Assembly (NCBI GenBank): GCA_963831235.1
Contig: CAWHPS010000042.1
Location: 38,802-102,801, forward strand
Direction of reading: 5' to 3'
DNA: 64,000 bases
Source of the DNA: CAWHPS01 sp963831235
Lineage (GTDB): Bacteria; Fibrobacterota; OXYB2-FULL-49-7; JAEUSG01
Shown here piece by piece: positions 7,445 to 16,180 of the stretch. The translations under genes were made by a program, and so were the position numbers. Under the pieces are notes generated by a model. That model made no database searches, was not told where the DNA came from, and saw only the letters and a program-made list of their open reading frames with translations. Position 1 is the stretch's first letter. The number at the start of each line of letters is the position of its first letter.

Positions 7445-8815
7445 TTAAATCTGAATACCGTGTTCTTTAATCTTGCGCCAGAGCGTGGTCCTTGAAAGCC
7501 CGAGTTGCTTGGCTGCAAGTGACTGATTGTTGTTTAGCTTCGTAAGCATGCGTTTTATATGACGTTTCTCGAGTTCCTGTAGGCTTAGTAAATCCTCTTC
7601 AACTTTGTCGGAAGGTGATGATATCATAGGCCGGTCCTGCATAATATTTGGCGGAAGGTCATCCGGCTTTATTACACCATCTTCCGAAAGTATGACAGCC
7701 CGTTCAATTATGTTTTCCAGCTCACGGATATTTCCGGGATAATCATAGTTCTGTAAAAGGGCCATTGAATTTTGATCAAGGACAGGCGGCTTTTTATCCT
7801 GTGCTGTAGCGTATTTGATTATAAAAAACGCGGCGAGCCTTGCGATGTTTTCTTTACGCTCCCTTAGCGCCGGCAGCGTAATATGAATCACATTAAGTCT
7901 GTAGAACAGATCCTCTCTGAAATTCCCGGCCTCAATTTCCTTTACAAGCTCTTTGTTTGTTGCAGCCATTATCCGCACATCAACAATTCTTTCTTCATTG
8001 CCGCCAACCATGCGGACAGTATAATCCTGAAGAAAACGAAGCAATTTTACCTGGGCTTGTGGCAAAAGTTCCGCAACCTCGTCAAGAAATAACGTACCCT
8101 GGTTAGCTTCTTCTATAAGGCCCTTCTTCTGATACACAGCGCCGGTAAAAGCCCCTTTGGCGTGACCAAATAATTCGCTCTCAATAAGGTTTTCCGGTAT
8201 TGCGCCGCAGTTGACTGCTATAAAGGGCCCATCAGCCCTTTTGCTTTTCATGTGGATATATCGTGCAAAGACCTCCTTGCCAGTGCCGCTTTCTCCGCTG
8301 ACAAGTATCGTACTGTCCGTCTTTGCCACCTTGTCTGCCATGGCAATTGCACGCGCCATTTTTTCGTTGCCACCAACTAGATCGTGCATCAGACGCGTCT
8401 GTGACTCAAGATACTTGAGTTCCTTTTCCTGCCGCAGGGATACTTTTTCTATGACAAGCTTAAGATCCTCCATGCGCAGCGGTTTTACAAGATAGAGATA
8501 CGCTCCATGCCTTATTGCGCGTGTTGCAATTTCAATATCCTTAAGGTCTGTAAGAACGACTATTTCGCATCCGACAATATTGACCTTGATATAACTTATA
8601 AGGTCTATTTCCTTATCACAGGGGCGGCTTATATCAAGCACCACGATTCTTATCTTTTCCCTTGAAAGAATCTTCATTGACCGTGCTGCATCTTCAGCCT
8701 CTATGACCTCAAACCCAGGAGAGCTCAAGTAATGGCTCTCTTCATGGATTTTAGGATCACAATGGATGAAAAGAATCTTCTTTGGCCCGCCTTCGGGATT
8801 GGTTGATTTATCCAT
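7445..8815 (-). CDS. Sigma54-dependent NtrC-family response regulator
   Basis: 456 residues in the order receiver (13-130), AAA+ activator (148-380), Fis-type HTH (415-456). The receiver keeps the phosphoacceptor Asp61 (VVLDIS), Thr89 and Lys111 (LVKPL), but the N-terminal acidic pair is reduced to one Asp (HCDPK, Asp20). The AAA+ domain has Walker A GESGTGK (174-180), the sigma54-contact loop GAFTGA (221-226), Walker B LFLDE (242-246) and an arginine-finger region FREDLFYRLNV. The HTH reads SLAAKQLGLSRTTLWRKIK. The start is 10 bp after the dnaJ stop, so it is most likely the last gene of the chaperone operon. No cognate histidine kinase is adjacent. Confidence 0.93.
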   Translation of the reverse strand: MDKSTNPEGGPKKILFIHCDPKIHEESHYLSSPGFEVIEAEDAARSMKILSREKIRIVVLDISRPCDKEIDLISYIKVNIVGCEIVVLTDLKDIEIATRAIRHGAYLYLVKPLRMEDLKLVIEKVSLRQEKELKYLESQTRLMHDLVGGNEKMARAIAMADKVAKTDSTILVSGESGTGKEVFARYIHMKSKRADGPFIAVNCGAIPENLIESELFGHAKGAFTGAVYQKKGLIEEANQGTLFLDEVAELLPQAQVKLLRFLQDYTVRMVGGNEERIVDVRIMAATNKELVKEIEAGNFREDLFYRLNVIHITLPALRERKENIARLAAFFIIKYATAQDKKPPVLDQNSMALLQNYDYPGNIRELENIIERAVILSEDGVIKPDDLPPNIMQDRPMISSPSDKVEEDLLSLQELEKRHIKRMLTKLNNNQSLAAKQLGLSRTTLWRKIKEHGIQI

Positions 8816-8825
8816 AACTCACATT

Positions 8826-9992
8826 TTATTCAAACCACTGCTTTGCTTTTTTGAAAAACCCGGTTTCCTGCGATGTCTTGCCCTTTTCGATCTCACTTAA
8901 TTTCGCATACAATTCTTTTTCCTGGGAATTCAGTTTCTCTGGCACAACTACATGTATTCTTACAAGTATATCACCCCTGTTGCGCTGATTATTGACGTCC
9001 GGCAACCCCTTGTCCCGCATGCGAAGGATGGATTCAGACTGAGTGCCTGGAGCAATATTCAGCTTGACCTTGCCGTCAAGGGTCTCAAGTGTAACAGCAT
9101 CTCCATTTACCGCCTGGGGCACGGAAACATTAAGCTCGCATACCAGGTCTTGTCCGTGCCGCTCAAAAACCTTATGCTGTTCTTCTTCGATTATGACAAG
9201 CAGATCTCCAGCCGGGCCGCCGTTAGGACCGGCATCTCCCATACCGCGAAGCGGTATATAATTTCCTTCGCTTACTCCAGCCGGAATATTTACGGAAACA
9301 GTTGTTTCTGTTTTGAGACGGCCATCTCCATTGCAGGTCTTGCATTTATTGGAAATCGTTTGCCCTGAACCGGAACAGACATTACATACCGTAACATTTA
9401 CCATCTGGCCGAACAGGGATTGGGCAACCCGCCTCAACTGGCCTGAGCCGCCGCAGGTGCGGCAGGTTTCAAGACCTGTGCCACCAGTGCCGCTGCAAAC
9501 AGTACACCTCTCCATCTTTTTATATTTGATCTTCTTTGAGGTGCCTGTTACGATTTCCTCGAGTGAAAGTGCAATACGCACCTGAAGGTCGTTACCGGAG
9601 GCTTTTTCACGGCCTCCTCCCCTTCCCCCTCGCTTGCGGCCTCCTCCACCCATGAAATCACTAAAAAACGAGTCCCCGCCGAAATCGTTCATGAAGGCGC
9701 GAAGAGCGTCTGATATGTCGAAATCGTGAAAACCCTGACCTCCGCCGAAACCATGTCCGGCACCACCAAATGCCTGATGGCCAAATTGATCATACTGCCT
9801 TCGCTTTTCAGGCTCCTTTAATATTTCGTATGCTTCCGTTGCTTCCTTAAATTTCTCTTCAGCGGCTTTGTTACCTTTGTTCTTGTCCGGATGGTATTGC
9901 ATTGCCAGCTTACGATATGCGCTTTTGATCGTATCCTCGTCGGCTTTGCGATCCACTCCCAGAACTTCGTAATAATCTCGTTTTGAAGCCAT
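8826..9992 (-). CDS. dnaJ: Chaperone DnaJ (Hsp40)
   Basis: 388 residues. J domain (1-70) has the HPD motif in AMQYHPDKNKGNK; a Gly/Phe-rich stretch follows (GGAGHGFGGGQGF). The cysteine-rich domain carries four zinc-binding repeats, CTVCSGTGG, CRTCGGSGQ, CNVCSGSGQ and CKTCNGDGR, then two client-binding beta domains. DnaJ stimulates DnaK ATPase and delivers unfolded clients. The start codon overlaps the dnaK stop by one base (TAATG), so the two are translationally coupled. It is followed at 10 bp by an NtrC-type regulator gene. Confidence 0.97.
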   Translation of the reverse strand: MASKRDYYEVLGVDRKADEDTIKSAYRKLAMQYHPDKNKGNKAAEEKFKEATEAYEILKEPEKRRQYDQFGHQAFGGAGHGFGGGQGFHDFDISDALRAFMNDFGGDSFFSDFMGGGGRKRGGRGGGREKASGNDLQVRIALSLEEIVTGTSKKIKYKKMERCTVCSGTGGTGLETCRTCGGSGQLRRVAQSLFGQMVNVTVCNVCSGSGQTISNKCKTCNGDGRLKTETTVSVNIPAGVSEGNYIPLRGMGDAGPNGGPAGDLLVIIEEEQHKVFERHGQDLVCELNVSVPQAVNGDAVTLETLDGKVKLNIAPGTQSESILRMRDKGLPDVNNQRNRGDILVRIHVVVPEKLNSQEKELYAKLSEIEKGKTSQETGFFKKAKQWFE

Positions 9993-11971
9993 TACTTATC
10001 GTCCACTACTTCGAAATCAGCGTCAACAGCCCCATCTTTCTTTTTTCCCTTATCATTAGGCCCGCTTTCCGGTCCAGCCTGCGGTCCCTGGGCACTGCCA
10101 TCCGGGCCACCTGCCGGGTTTGGTCCGGGACTTCCTTGAGCACCGGCTGCGCCACCTGCCGCTGAAGCATTTTTATACATTTCCTCAGCAAGCTTATGCG
10201 CAACCTGTGAAAGCTCCTCCACACCGCGGTTTATTTCTTCTGTGTTTTCGCTTTTGACCTTTTCCTTGAGCTTTGCTATTGCTGCTTCGATCTTTTTCTT
10301 TTCATCATCTGATACCTTGTCTCCATAATCCTTTAAGGATTTTTCGGTTGCATAAATAAGCTGTTCAGCCTTGTTTTTGGAATCAACCTGTTCATGCATT
10401 TTTTTATCTTCTGCAGCATGGGCCTCGGCATCCTTTACCATCTTCTGAATTTCAGCCTCTGATAATCCTGACGATGCTTCGATACGAATCTTCTGCTCTT
10501 TACCTGTTGCCATATCCTTGGCCGATACATGAACTATTCCGTTTGCGTCAATATCAAAGGTTACCTCGATCTGAGGTATGCCACGGGGTGCAGGCGGTAT
10601 GCCTACAAGATCAAATCGTCCCAATGTTCGGTTGTATTTGGCCATCTCGCGTTCGCCCTGCAGTACATGGATAGAAACCGCGGTCTGGCTGTCATCAGCT
10701 GTTGAGAATATCTGGCTTTTCTTAGTGGGTATGGTTGTACCCTTGTCTAAAAGCTTTGTAAATACACCGCCGAGTGTTTCGATTCCAAGTGAGAGCGGTG
10801 TGATATCAAGCAAAAGAATGTCTTTTACAGATTCTTCGCCGCTTAATATGGCACCCTGAATCGCAGCCCCGACTGCAACAACCTCATCCGGATTTATGCT
10901 CTTGTTAGGCTCTTTATTAAAAAGTTCGCGCACCTTTTGCTGGATTGCGGGTACCCTTGTGGAGCCTCCCACAAGAAGCACTTCTGCAATTTGATCAGTT
11001 GTCACCCCAGCATCTTTAATTGCCTGGCGACACGGCCCGGCAGACCTTTCAATAAACGGCATTATCAGTTGTTCCAGTTTGGCCCTTGAAAGAGTTACAT
11101 CAAGGTGTTTAGGGCCAGTGGCATCAGCTGTCACGAATGGAAGGTTTATATTGCTGCTCATTGTCGAAGATAGCTCGCACTTGGCCCTTTCCGCAGCTTC
11201 TTTAAGACGCTGCAACGCAATGCGGTCTTTACGCAAATCTATTCCATTCTGCTTTTTGAATTCTTCAGCAAGATAATCAATTATTGCCTGATCAAGATCA
11301 TCACCGCCCAGATGCGTATCACCGTTTGTTGACTTTACCTCAAAGACTCCATCGCCTATTTCCAGTATGGAAATATCGAATGTACCACCACCGAAATCAT
11401 ATACAGCAACAATCTCATTCTTCTTTTTCTTATCAAGACCATAGGCCAAAGCAGCTGCAGTGGGCTCGTTTACAATACGTAAAACCTCAAGCCCCGCAAT
11501 TCGGCCAGCGTCTTTTGTTGCCTGACGCTGAGCATCGTTAAAATATGCCGGTACTGTAATAACCGCCTGCTTTACCTCCTGACCAAGGAAGTCTTCAGCA
11601 GTCTTTTTCATTTTTTGAAGGATGATGGCTGATACCTCTGGAGGGGTGTAATCTTTTTCTCCGGCCTTTACTTTAACAAGTTCTTGAGGGCCCCCTACAA
11701 TTTTATATGGAACAAGCTTTTCTTCAGAATCAACCTCAATATGCCTACGCCCCATAAAGCGTTTTATTGAATAGACCGTGTTTTCAGGATTTGTAACAGC
11801 CTGGCGTTTTGCAGTTTGTCCAACAAGAATTTCTCCATTCTTTGCAAAACCTACAACGGACGGAGTAGTACGCATTCCTTCTGAATTTTCAATTACTTTA
11901 GGCTCTCCACCTTCCATTATGGAAACACAAGAATTAGTAGTTCCTAAGTCAATTCCAATTACCTTTGCCAT
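9992..11971 (-). CDS. dnaK: Chaperone DnaK (Hsp70)
   Basis: 659 residues with IGIDLGTTNSCVSIMEG at the N-terminus, phosphate-binding VYDFGGGTFDIS, adenosine-binding LVGGSTRVPAI, the linker DILLLDITPLSLGIE, and the beta-sandwich and lid domains. The C-terminal tail is long, low in complexity and rich in Gly/Pro (GAQGSPGPNPAGG...), but ends in the conventional EVVDDK. It works with GrpE and DnaJ, whose genes flank it. The gap of 130 bp after grpE is larger than elsewhere in the operon and might hold a secondary promoter, although I could not point to a convincing one. The ATG follows AAAAAAGGAGAAGCT. Confidence 0.97.
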   Translation of the reverse strand: MAKVIGIDLGTTNSCVSIMEGGEPKVIENSEGMRTTPSVVGFAKNGEILVGQTAKRQAVTNPENTVYSIKRFMGRRHIEVDSEEKLVPYKIVGGPQELVKVKAGEKDYTPPEVSAIILQKMKKTAEDFLGQEVKQAVITVPAYFNDAQRQATKDAGRIAGLEVLRIVNEPTAAALAYGLDKKKKNEIVAVYDFGGGTFDISILEIGDGVFEVKSTNGDTHLGGDDLDQAIIDYLAEEFKKQNGIDLRKDRIALQRLKEAAERAKCELSSTMSSNINLPFVTADATGPKHLDVTLSRAKLEQLIMPFIERSAGPCRQAIKDAGVTTDQIAEVLLVGGSTRVPAIQQKVRELFNKEPNKSINPDEVVAVGAAIQGAILSGEESVKDILLLDITPLSLGIETLGGVFTKLLDKGTTIPTKKSQIFSTADDSQTAVSIHVLQGEREMAKYNRTLGRFDLVGIPPAPRGIPQIEVTFDIDANGIVHVSAKDMATGKEQKIRIEASSGLSEAEIQKMVKDAEAHAAEDKKMHEQVDSKNKAEQLIYATEKSLKDYGDKVSDDEKKKIEAAIAKLKEKVKSENTEEINRGVEELSQVAHKLAEEMYKNASAAGGAAGAQGSPGPNPAGGPDGSAQGPQAGPESGPNDKGKKKDGAVDADFEVVDDK

Positions 11972-12101
11972 AGCTTCTCCTTTTTTATGATTTTATCGTT
12001 TTCCCAATATACATTTATATATGTAACAAAATAATGCAATTTCCGATCCAGAAATAATTTCTTTGAAATTAACGAGAAATGTGGGTTATCGAAAATATCG
12101 A

Positions 12102-12770
12102 CTATGAAGCGTTTCCTTTTGAAACAGAAACCTTTGCATATTGAACCACTTTATTGTTGAGATTATAGCCCTTCTGAAAGACCTGATTAATCTTGTTCTC
12201 AGGAACGTCATTGGAATCAACATGCATAATTGCTTCATGCTTTTCAGGATCAAATTCTTCACCAATTGGGTTTGACTCAGTCAGTCCGGCTTTTTTCAGT
12301 GTATCAAGAAACATATTATATACTAATTCAATGCCTTTTTGAATTGCTTCAGTATCGCTGTTTTTATGATCAGGATGAAGTGCACGCTCAAAATTTTCCA
12401 AAACAGGAATGATAGACTTAACGAGTCCTTCATTAGCAGATTCAATAAGCCTGACAGAATCACGCGCTGTCCTGCGTTTGTAATTATCAAATTCAGCAAG
12501 TATTCTTAACTTGGAATCTTTAAGACATTCCACTTCATCCTTAAGCTTTTTAATTTCATCCTCTTTTGAGTCTGCTAACGGCTTTTTTTCTTCGGCCTTG
12601 CATTCTTTTTCAGATTGCTCGTGGTTGTCTTCTTTTTTATGATCTTTCTTATGGAAAGATTCTTCAATTATTTCCGAAACACTCTTGTCTATATCTTCAT
12701 TTTTTACTGGTTCGACCTTGTTTTCATTAACGCCATTACATTTTGATTCATTTTCATGTTTGTGACTCAT
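12102..12770 (-). CDS. grpE: Nucleotide exchange factor GrpE
   Basis: 222 residues from the ATG at 12770, which has AAGGAG five bases upstream and lies 10 bp after the hrcA stop; a longer frame from 12806 would run back into hrcA and is unlikely. The N-terminal 90 residues are a highly charged, Lys/Glu-rich extension (KKDHKKEDNHEQSEKE). Residues 95-222 form the conserved dimer: the coiled coil LRILAEFDNYKRRTARDS, VLENFERALH, and the beta wing EEFDPEKHEAIMH. It releases ADP from DnaK. Confidence 0.95.
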   Translation of the reverse strand: MSHKHENESKCNGVNENKVEPVKNEDIDKSVSEIIEESFHKKDHKKEDNHEQSEKECKAEEKKPLADSKEDEIKKLKDEVECLKDSKLRILAEFDNYKRRTARDSVRLIESANEGLVKSIIPVLENFERALHPDHKNSDTEAIQKGIELVYNMFLDTLKKAGLTESNPIGEEFDPEKHEAIMHVDSNDVPENKINQVFQKGYNLNNKVVQYAKVSVSKGNAS

Positions 12771-12780
12771 GGTGCTCCTT

Positions 12781-13857
12781 TTAAATCCCGGTCGCATTGA
12801 TTTCAATTATCTTTTGCAACGGGAAAGTAGAACTGTATTTCTTTGACAATATACCGGCAGTATACGATACTACCGGAATAAGTTTATGATAAACCATTCG
12901 CTTGGGCCCTATGACCCCCAAAGCTCCGGTTACGTCCCCAACCTGATAATTGGATGATACCAAGCTGTAGGAACTCAGGCTCTCTTCTGGGTTTTCGTGG
13001 CCTATTGTGACATTGACCCCTGCTTTTAAATTTTTATTCTCAAGAATATGAATCAGCATTTCCTTATTTTCCAGTAGTTCAATTACAGCCTCTATGTTCT
13101 TCTTTTTTTCAAATTCCGGCTGGCCTATTATATTCGAAGTGCCGCTAAGATGGATTATTTTGTCAATTGGAAAATTTGATAAATCAGAATAATTGTCAGT
13201 GAAAAGCCTTATGATACCCACCTTTTCCTTATCATCAGTATGCATCATTTCTGACAGATACTGCTCTATGTCCGAGAGTTTTCTACCGGAAAGTCTCTGG
13301 TTTATGAAATCAACAGCAACCGATATTTCCGCTGATGAAAAGGTGAATTCCACTTCAACCACAATTGAATTAACAAGACCGGACTCAATGGTAAGTACCA
13401 GCATGAGCTTTTTTTCAGCCACTTCGATGACCGATAATTTACGGAATACCCCATTGTAAAACCGTGGTGATAATACAAGCCCAAGTTGATGTGAAAGGGA
13501 TGAGAGAATCCTTGATGTGACAGCTGCTACGGCTTCAAAACTTCCTGTCTTGACATCGAACTGCATTTCAATTGATTCTTTTTCCTGCCCTGTGAGCTCC
13601 GACAATTGGATTAAATAGTCAACATAATAGCGATACCCCTTGTCGGTTGGGATTCTCCCTGCTGATGTGTGCGGCTGTTCAACATATCCCTTTTCTTCAA
13701 GGTCGCTTACAATATTGCGGATTGATGCAGGACTTAAATCAAGTCCGCTCTTTTTTGAGAGCATGCGGGAACCTTCGGGCGATGCCATGACCATATAATC
13801 ACGTATTATCGTGCCAAGAACGGTCTCTTCTCTATCTGTCAATAACGAGCTTTCCAT
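12781..13857 (-). CDS. hrcA: Heat-inducible transcription repressor HrcA
   Basis: 358 residues. The N-terminal winged helix shows LTDREETVLGTIIRDYM, SPEGSRML and LSPASIRNIVSDLEEKGY; the rest matches the HrcA GAF-like and dimerisation regions (YRYYVDYLIQ, VIGPKRMVYHKLIPVVSY). HrcA binds CIRCE and represses chaperone operons at normal temperature. The only CIRCE in this block lies upstream of groES (16022-16048), not directly in front of hrcA, which begins 24 bp after the groEL terminator. hrcA is therefore either read through from groESL or has a promoter within the groEL end. Confidence 0.95.
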   Translation of the reverse strand: MESSLLTDREETVLGTIIRDYMVMASPEGSRMLSKKSGLDLSPASIRNIVSDLEEKGYVEQPHTSAGRIPTDKGYRYYVDYLIQLSELTGQEKESIEMQFDVKTGSFEAVAAVTSRILSSLSHQLGLVLSPRFYNGVFRKLSVIEVAEKKLMLVLTIESGLVNSIVVEVEFTFSSAEISVAVDFINQRLSGRKLSDIEQYLSEMMHTDDKEKVGIIRLFTDNYSDLSNFPIDKIIHLSGTSNIIGQPEFEKKKNIEAVIELLENKEMLIHILENKNLKAGVNVTIGHENPEESLSSYSLVSSNYQVGDVTGALGVIGPKRMVYHKLIPVVSYTAGILSKKYSSTFPLQKIIEINATGI

Positions 13858-13881
13858 ATGTACTTTTGCTCTTTAATTTGT

Positions 13882-13929
13882 AAAAAAGGATTCCCCGCAG
13901 GGCTTTTCTTTTGCGCACGCGGGGAATCC
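13882..13929 (-). terminator. Strong Rho-independent terminator after groEL
   Basis: An 11-bp perfect stem, GGATTCCCCGC (13888-13898) with GCGGGGAATCC (13919-13929), followed on the minus strand by six T. It lies between groEL and hrcA, 24 bp before the hrcA start, so it should attenuate read-through from the groESL promoter into the hrcA-grpE-dnaK-dnaJ genes. Confidence 0.88.
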
Positions 13930-13963
13930 GGTTTACATCTTACTTTAAGACTTGGGAAACGGC

Positions 13964-15622
13964 TTACATCATTCCGTCCATACCGCCGCCCATGCCTCCC
14001 ATTCCACCCATGCCGCCGCGTCCGCCGCCGGCATGTGAAGGTTCCTTCTCCTCTTTCTTCTCGCAGATGATTGTTTCGGTTGTAAGGAGCAGTCCTGCAA
14101 TGGATGAAGCATTTGTAACCGCAGCTTTTGTGACCTTGGTCGGGTCAATAACGCCGGCTGCAATAAGATTCTCGTACTTGTTGGTCTGGGCATTGAAGCC
14201 ATAATCGTCCTTGTGCTTGCGTACTTCATCAACAACGATGCTGCCTTCAACACCGGCGTTGTTTGCTATCTGACGAAGGGGCTCTTCCAATGAACGACGG
14301 ACAATATTAAGACCCACAGCTTCGTCGCCTTCAAGCTTTAACTTGTCAAGCGCAGGGATTACACGCAAAAGAGCAACACCGCCGCCCGCCACTATGCCGC
14401 CTTCAGCAGCAGCGCGTGTGGCATGGAGCGCGTCTTCCACGCGGGCTTTCTTTTCCTTCATTTCGGTTTCTGTGGCTGCACCAACGTTGATTACTGCGAC
14501 ACCGCCTGCAAGCTTTGCAAGACGTTCCTGGAGTTTCTCGCGGTCATAATCAGAGGTGGTCTCTTCGACCTGCTTGCGGATATTGGCAATTCTAGCCTTG
14601 ATGTCAGCGGATTTGCCGGCACCTTCAACAATAGTAGTGTTGTCTTTATCGATAACAACGCGTTTGGCTTTGCCCAAATCAGCGAGAGTTGTATTCTCAA
14701 GCTTCAGCCCGAGTTCTTCTGAAATTACCTTGCCGCCTGTAAGTGTAGCAATATCTTCGAGCATTGCCTTGCGACGATCGCCGAAACCAGGGGCTTTGAC
14801 AGCGGCAACCTTAAGAGTGCCGCGGAGTTTGTTCACAACGAGTGTTGCAAGGGCTTCGCCTTCGACTTCTTCGGATATGATAAGAAGCGGACGGCCGGAC
14901 TGTGCTGTTTTCTCGAGGAGCGGGAGCAGGTCCTTCATGGCGCTGATTTTCTTGTCGTGAATAAGGATGGCTGCATCTTCCATGACAGCTTCCATGTCAT
15001 CAGCGTTTGTCACGAAATAAGGTGAAATATAACCGCGGTCGAACTGCATACCTTCGACAACTTCAAGGGTTGTCTCTGTGGATTTTGCCTCTTCAACCGT
15101 TATGACGCCATCTTTGCCTACCTTTTCCATTGCATCTGCAATGAGGTTGCCAATGGTTTCGTCGTTATTTGCGGATATTGTACCAACCTGTGCGATTTCT
15201 TTCTTTCCTGATACCGGCTTGCTCACCTTGTCAAGCTCTTTGACTATGACTTCGACGGCTTTGTCAATGCCGCGCTTTAAACTCATTGGATTTGCGCCGG
15301 CTGTAACGTTCTTGAAACCTTCGTGAACGATAATCTGTGCAAGCACTGTTGCGGTTGTTGTACCGTCGCCTGCGATATCAGATGTTTTGCTTGCAACTTC
15401 TTTAAGAAGCTGTGCGCCCATATTCTCGTATGGATCCGGAAGCTCGATCTCTTTAGCAACCGTTACACCATCTTTGGTGATTGTGGGTGAACCAAAAGAT
15501 TTATCAATCACAACATTACGGCCTTTTGGGCCGAGGGTCACCTTGACTGCATTGGCCATCTGGTCAACGCCGCGCTTTAGTGACTCGCGCGCGGCCATAT
15601 CAAATTTCAACTGCTTTGCCAT
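13964..15622 (-). CDS. groEL: 60-kDa chaperonin GroEL
   Basis: 552 residues with the standard Cpn60 features: VTLGPKGRNVVIDKSFGSP near the N-terminus, the ATPase motif GDGTTTATVLAQ with its catalytic Asp, AAVEGGIVAGGGVALLR-type equatorial motif, and a C-terminal GGM-rich tail (GGMGGMGGMGGGMDGMM). It forms the folding cage with GroES, encoded 46 bp upstream. The pair is controlled by the CIRCE operator and sigma70-type promoter at 16022-16088. A strong terminator follows. Confidence 0.98.
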   Translation of the reverse strand: MAKQLKFDMAARESLKRGVDQMANAVKVTLGPKGRNVVIDKSFGSPTITKDGVTVAKEIELPDPYENMGAQLLKEVASKTSDIAGDGTTTATVLAQIIVHEGFKNVTAGANPMSLKRGIDKAVEVIVKELDKVSKPVSGKKEIAQVGTISANNDETIGNLIADAMEKVGKDGVITVEEAKSTETTLEVVEGMQFDRGYISPYFVTNADDMEAVMEDAAILIHDKKISAMKDLLPLLEKTAQSGRPLLIISEEVEGEALATLVVNKLRGTLKVAAVKAPGFGDRRKAMLEDIATLTGGKVISEELGLKLENTTLADLGKAKRVVIDKDNTTIVEGAGKSADIKARIANIRKQVEETTSDYDREKLQERLAKLAGGVAVINVGAATETEMKEKKARVEDALHATRAAAEGGIVAGGGVALLRVIPALDKLKLEGDEAVGLNIVRRSLEEPLRQIANNAGVEGSIVVDEVRKHKDDYGFNAQTNKYENLIAAGVIDPTKVTKAAVTNASSIAGLLLTTETIICEKKEEKEPSHAGGGRGGMGGMGGMGGGMDGMM

Positions 15623-15668
15623 GTTAATTTCTCCTTAGAAAATATTTAAGTTATGGATTGGTTCAGGT

Positions 15669-15950
15669 TTATATCTTGGCTAAAATGTCGCTTTCGCGCA
15701 TTATCAAATATTCCTTACCTTCAACTGTTATTTCGGAACCGGAATACTTTCCATAAAGTATGACGTCGCCGACCTTGACTTCCATTTCAATCTTCTTTCC
15801 ATCTTCGACTTTTCCTGGGCCAACTGCAACTACTTTTCCCTGCTGGGGTTTTTCTTTGGCATTGTCTGGAATGATAATGCCGCCCGCTGTCTTGGCTTCT
15901 GCTTCGAGAGCCTGTACAACTACTCGATCCGCTAGTGGACTGACTTTCAT
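15669..15950 (-). CDS. groES: 10-kDa co-chaperonin GroES
   Basis: 93 residues, the family length. Motifs: PLADRVVVQALEAE at the N-terminus, the mobile loop TAGGIIIPDNAKEKPQQGKV, and VGDVILYGKYSGSEITVEGKEYLIM at the end. GroES caps the GroEL ring. The start follows a strong AGGAGGTATTC site. First gene after the CIRCE-controlled promoter. Confidence 0.97.
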   Translation of the reverse strand: MKVSPLADRVVVQALEAEAKTAGGIIIPDNAKEKPQQGKVVAVGPGKVEDGKKIEMEVKVGDVILYGKYSGSEITVEGKEYLIMRESDILAKI

Positions 15951-16021
15951 GAATACCTCCTGTTAAATGAATTTGTTGAACTTGGCTTTTTTATTATTTT
16001 TTGCCTTATTGCCTTATTTTA

Positions 16022-16048
16022 TTAGCACTCATCACTACCGAGTGCTAA
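16022..16048 (-). promoter_or_regulatory. CIRCE operator (HrcA binding site)
   Basis: TTAGCACTC, nine bases, GAGTGCTAA: a perfect match to the CIRCE consensus. It begins 11 bp downstream of the -10 box at 16060-16065, so HrcA binding would block the groES-groEL promoter at the start site. It is the only copy I found in the chaperone block. Confidence 0.97.
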
Positions 16049-16059
16049 TTGTGATTAAA

Positions 16060-16088
16060 AGTATAATAAATTTGGGAAAAAAAGTCAA
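16060..16088 (-). promoter_or_regulatory. Sigma70-type promoter of groES-groEL
   Basis: On the minus strand TTGACT (16088-16083), 17-bp spacer, TATACT (16065-16060), with CIRCE just downstream. Spacing and hexamers are near consensus for the housekeeping sigma factor. Confidence 0.85.
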
Positions 16089-16134
16089 GTGGGTATTTAA
16101 TTTTTTTGGAATCGAGGATGGGAAGTAGCTTTTA

Positions 16135-16168
16135 GGTGACCGGTTAGCGCCCTGCTATCCCGGTCACC
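16135..16168 (-). terminator. Stem-loop after the secreted repeat protein gene
   Basis: GGTGACCGG (16135-16143) pairs with CCGGTCACC (16160-16168), a nine-bp perfect stem 13 bp after the stop codon of the gene ending at 16181. There is no clear T tract, so it may only stabilise the mRNA 3' end. Confidence 0.45.
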
Positions 16169-16180
16169 AAATCTATAGTG

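Noticed and set aside
11972..12101. Promoter for dnaK in the 130-bp gap
   Set aside because: TTGCAT and TATAAA-like boxes occur but with poor spacing (14 bp); not convincing.
13969..14253. Minus-strand open frame overlapping groEL
   Set aside because: Lies in another frame of the strongly conserved groEL coding sequence.
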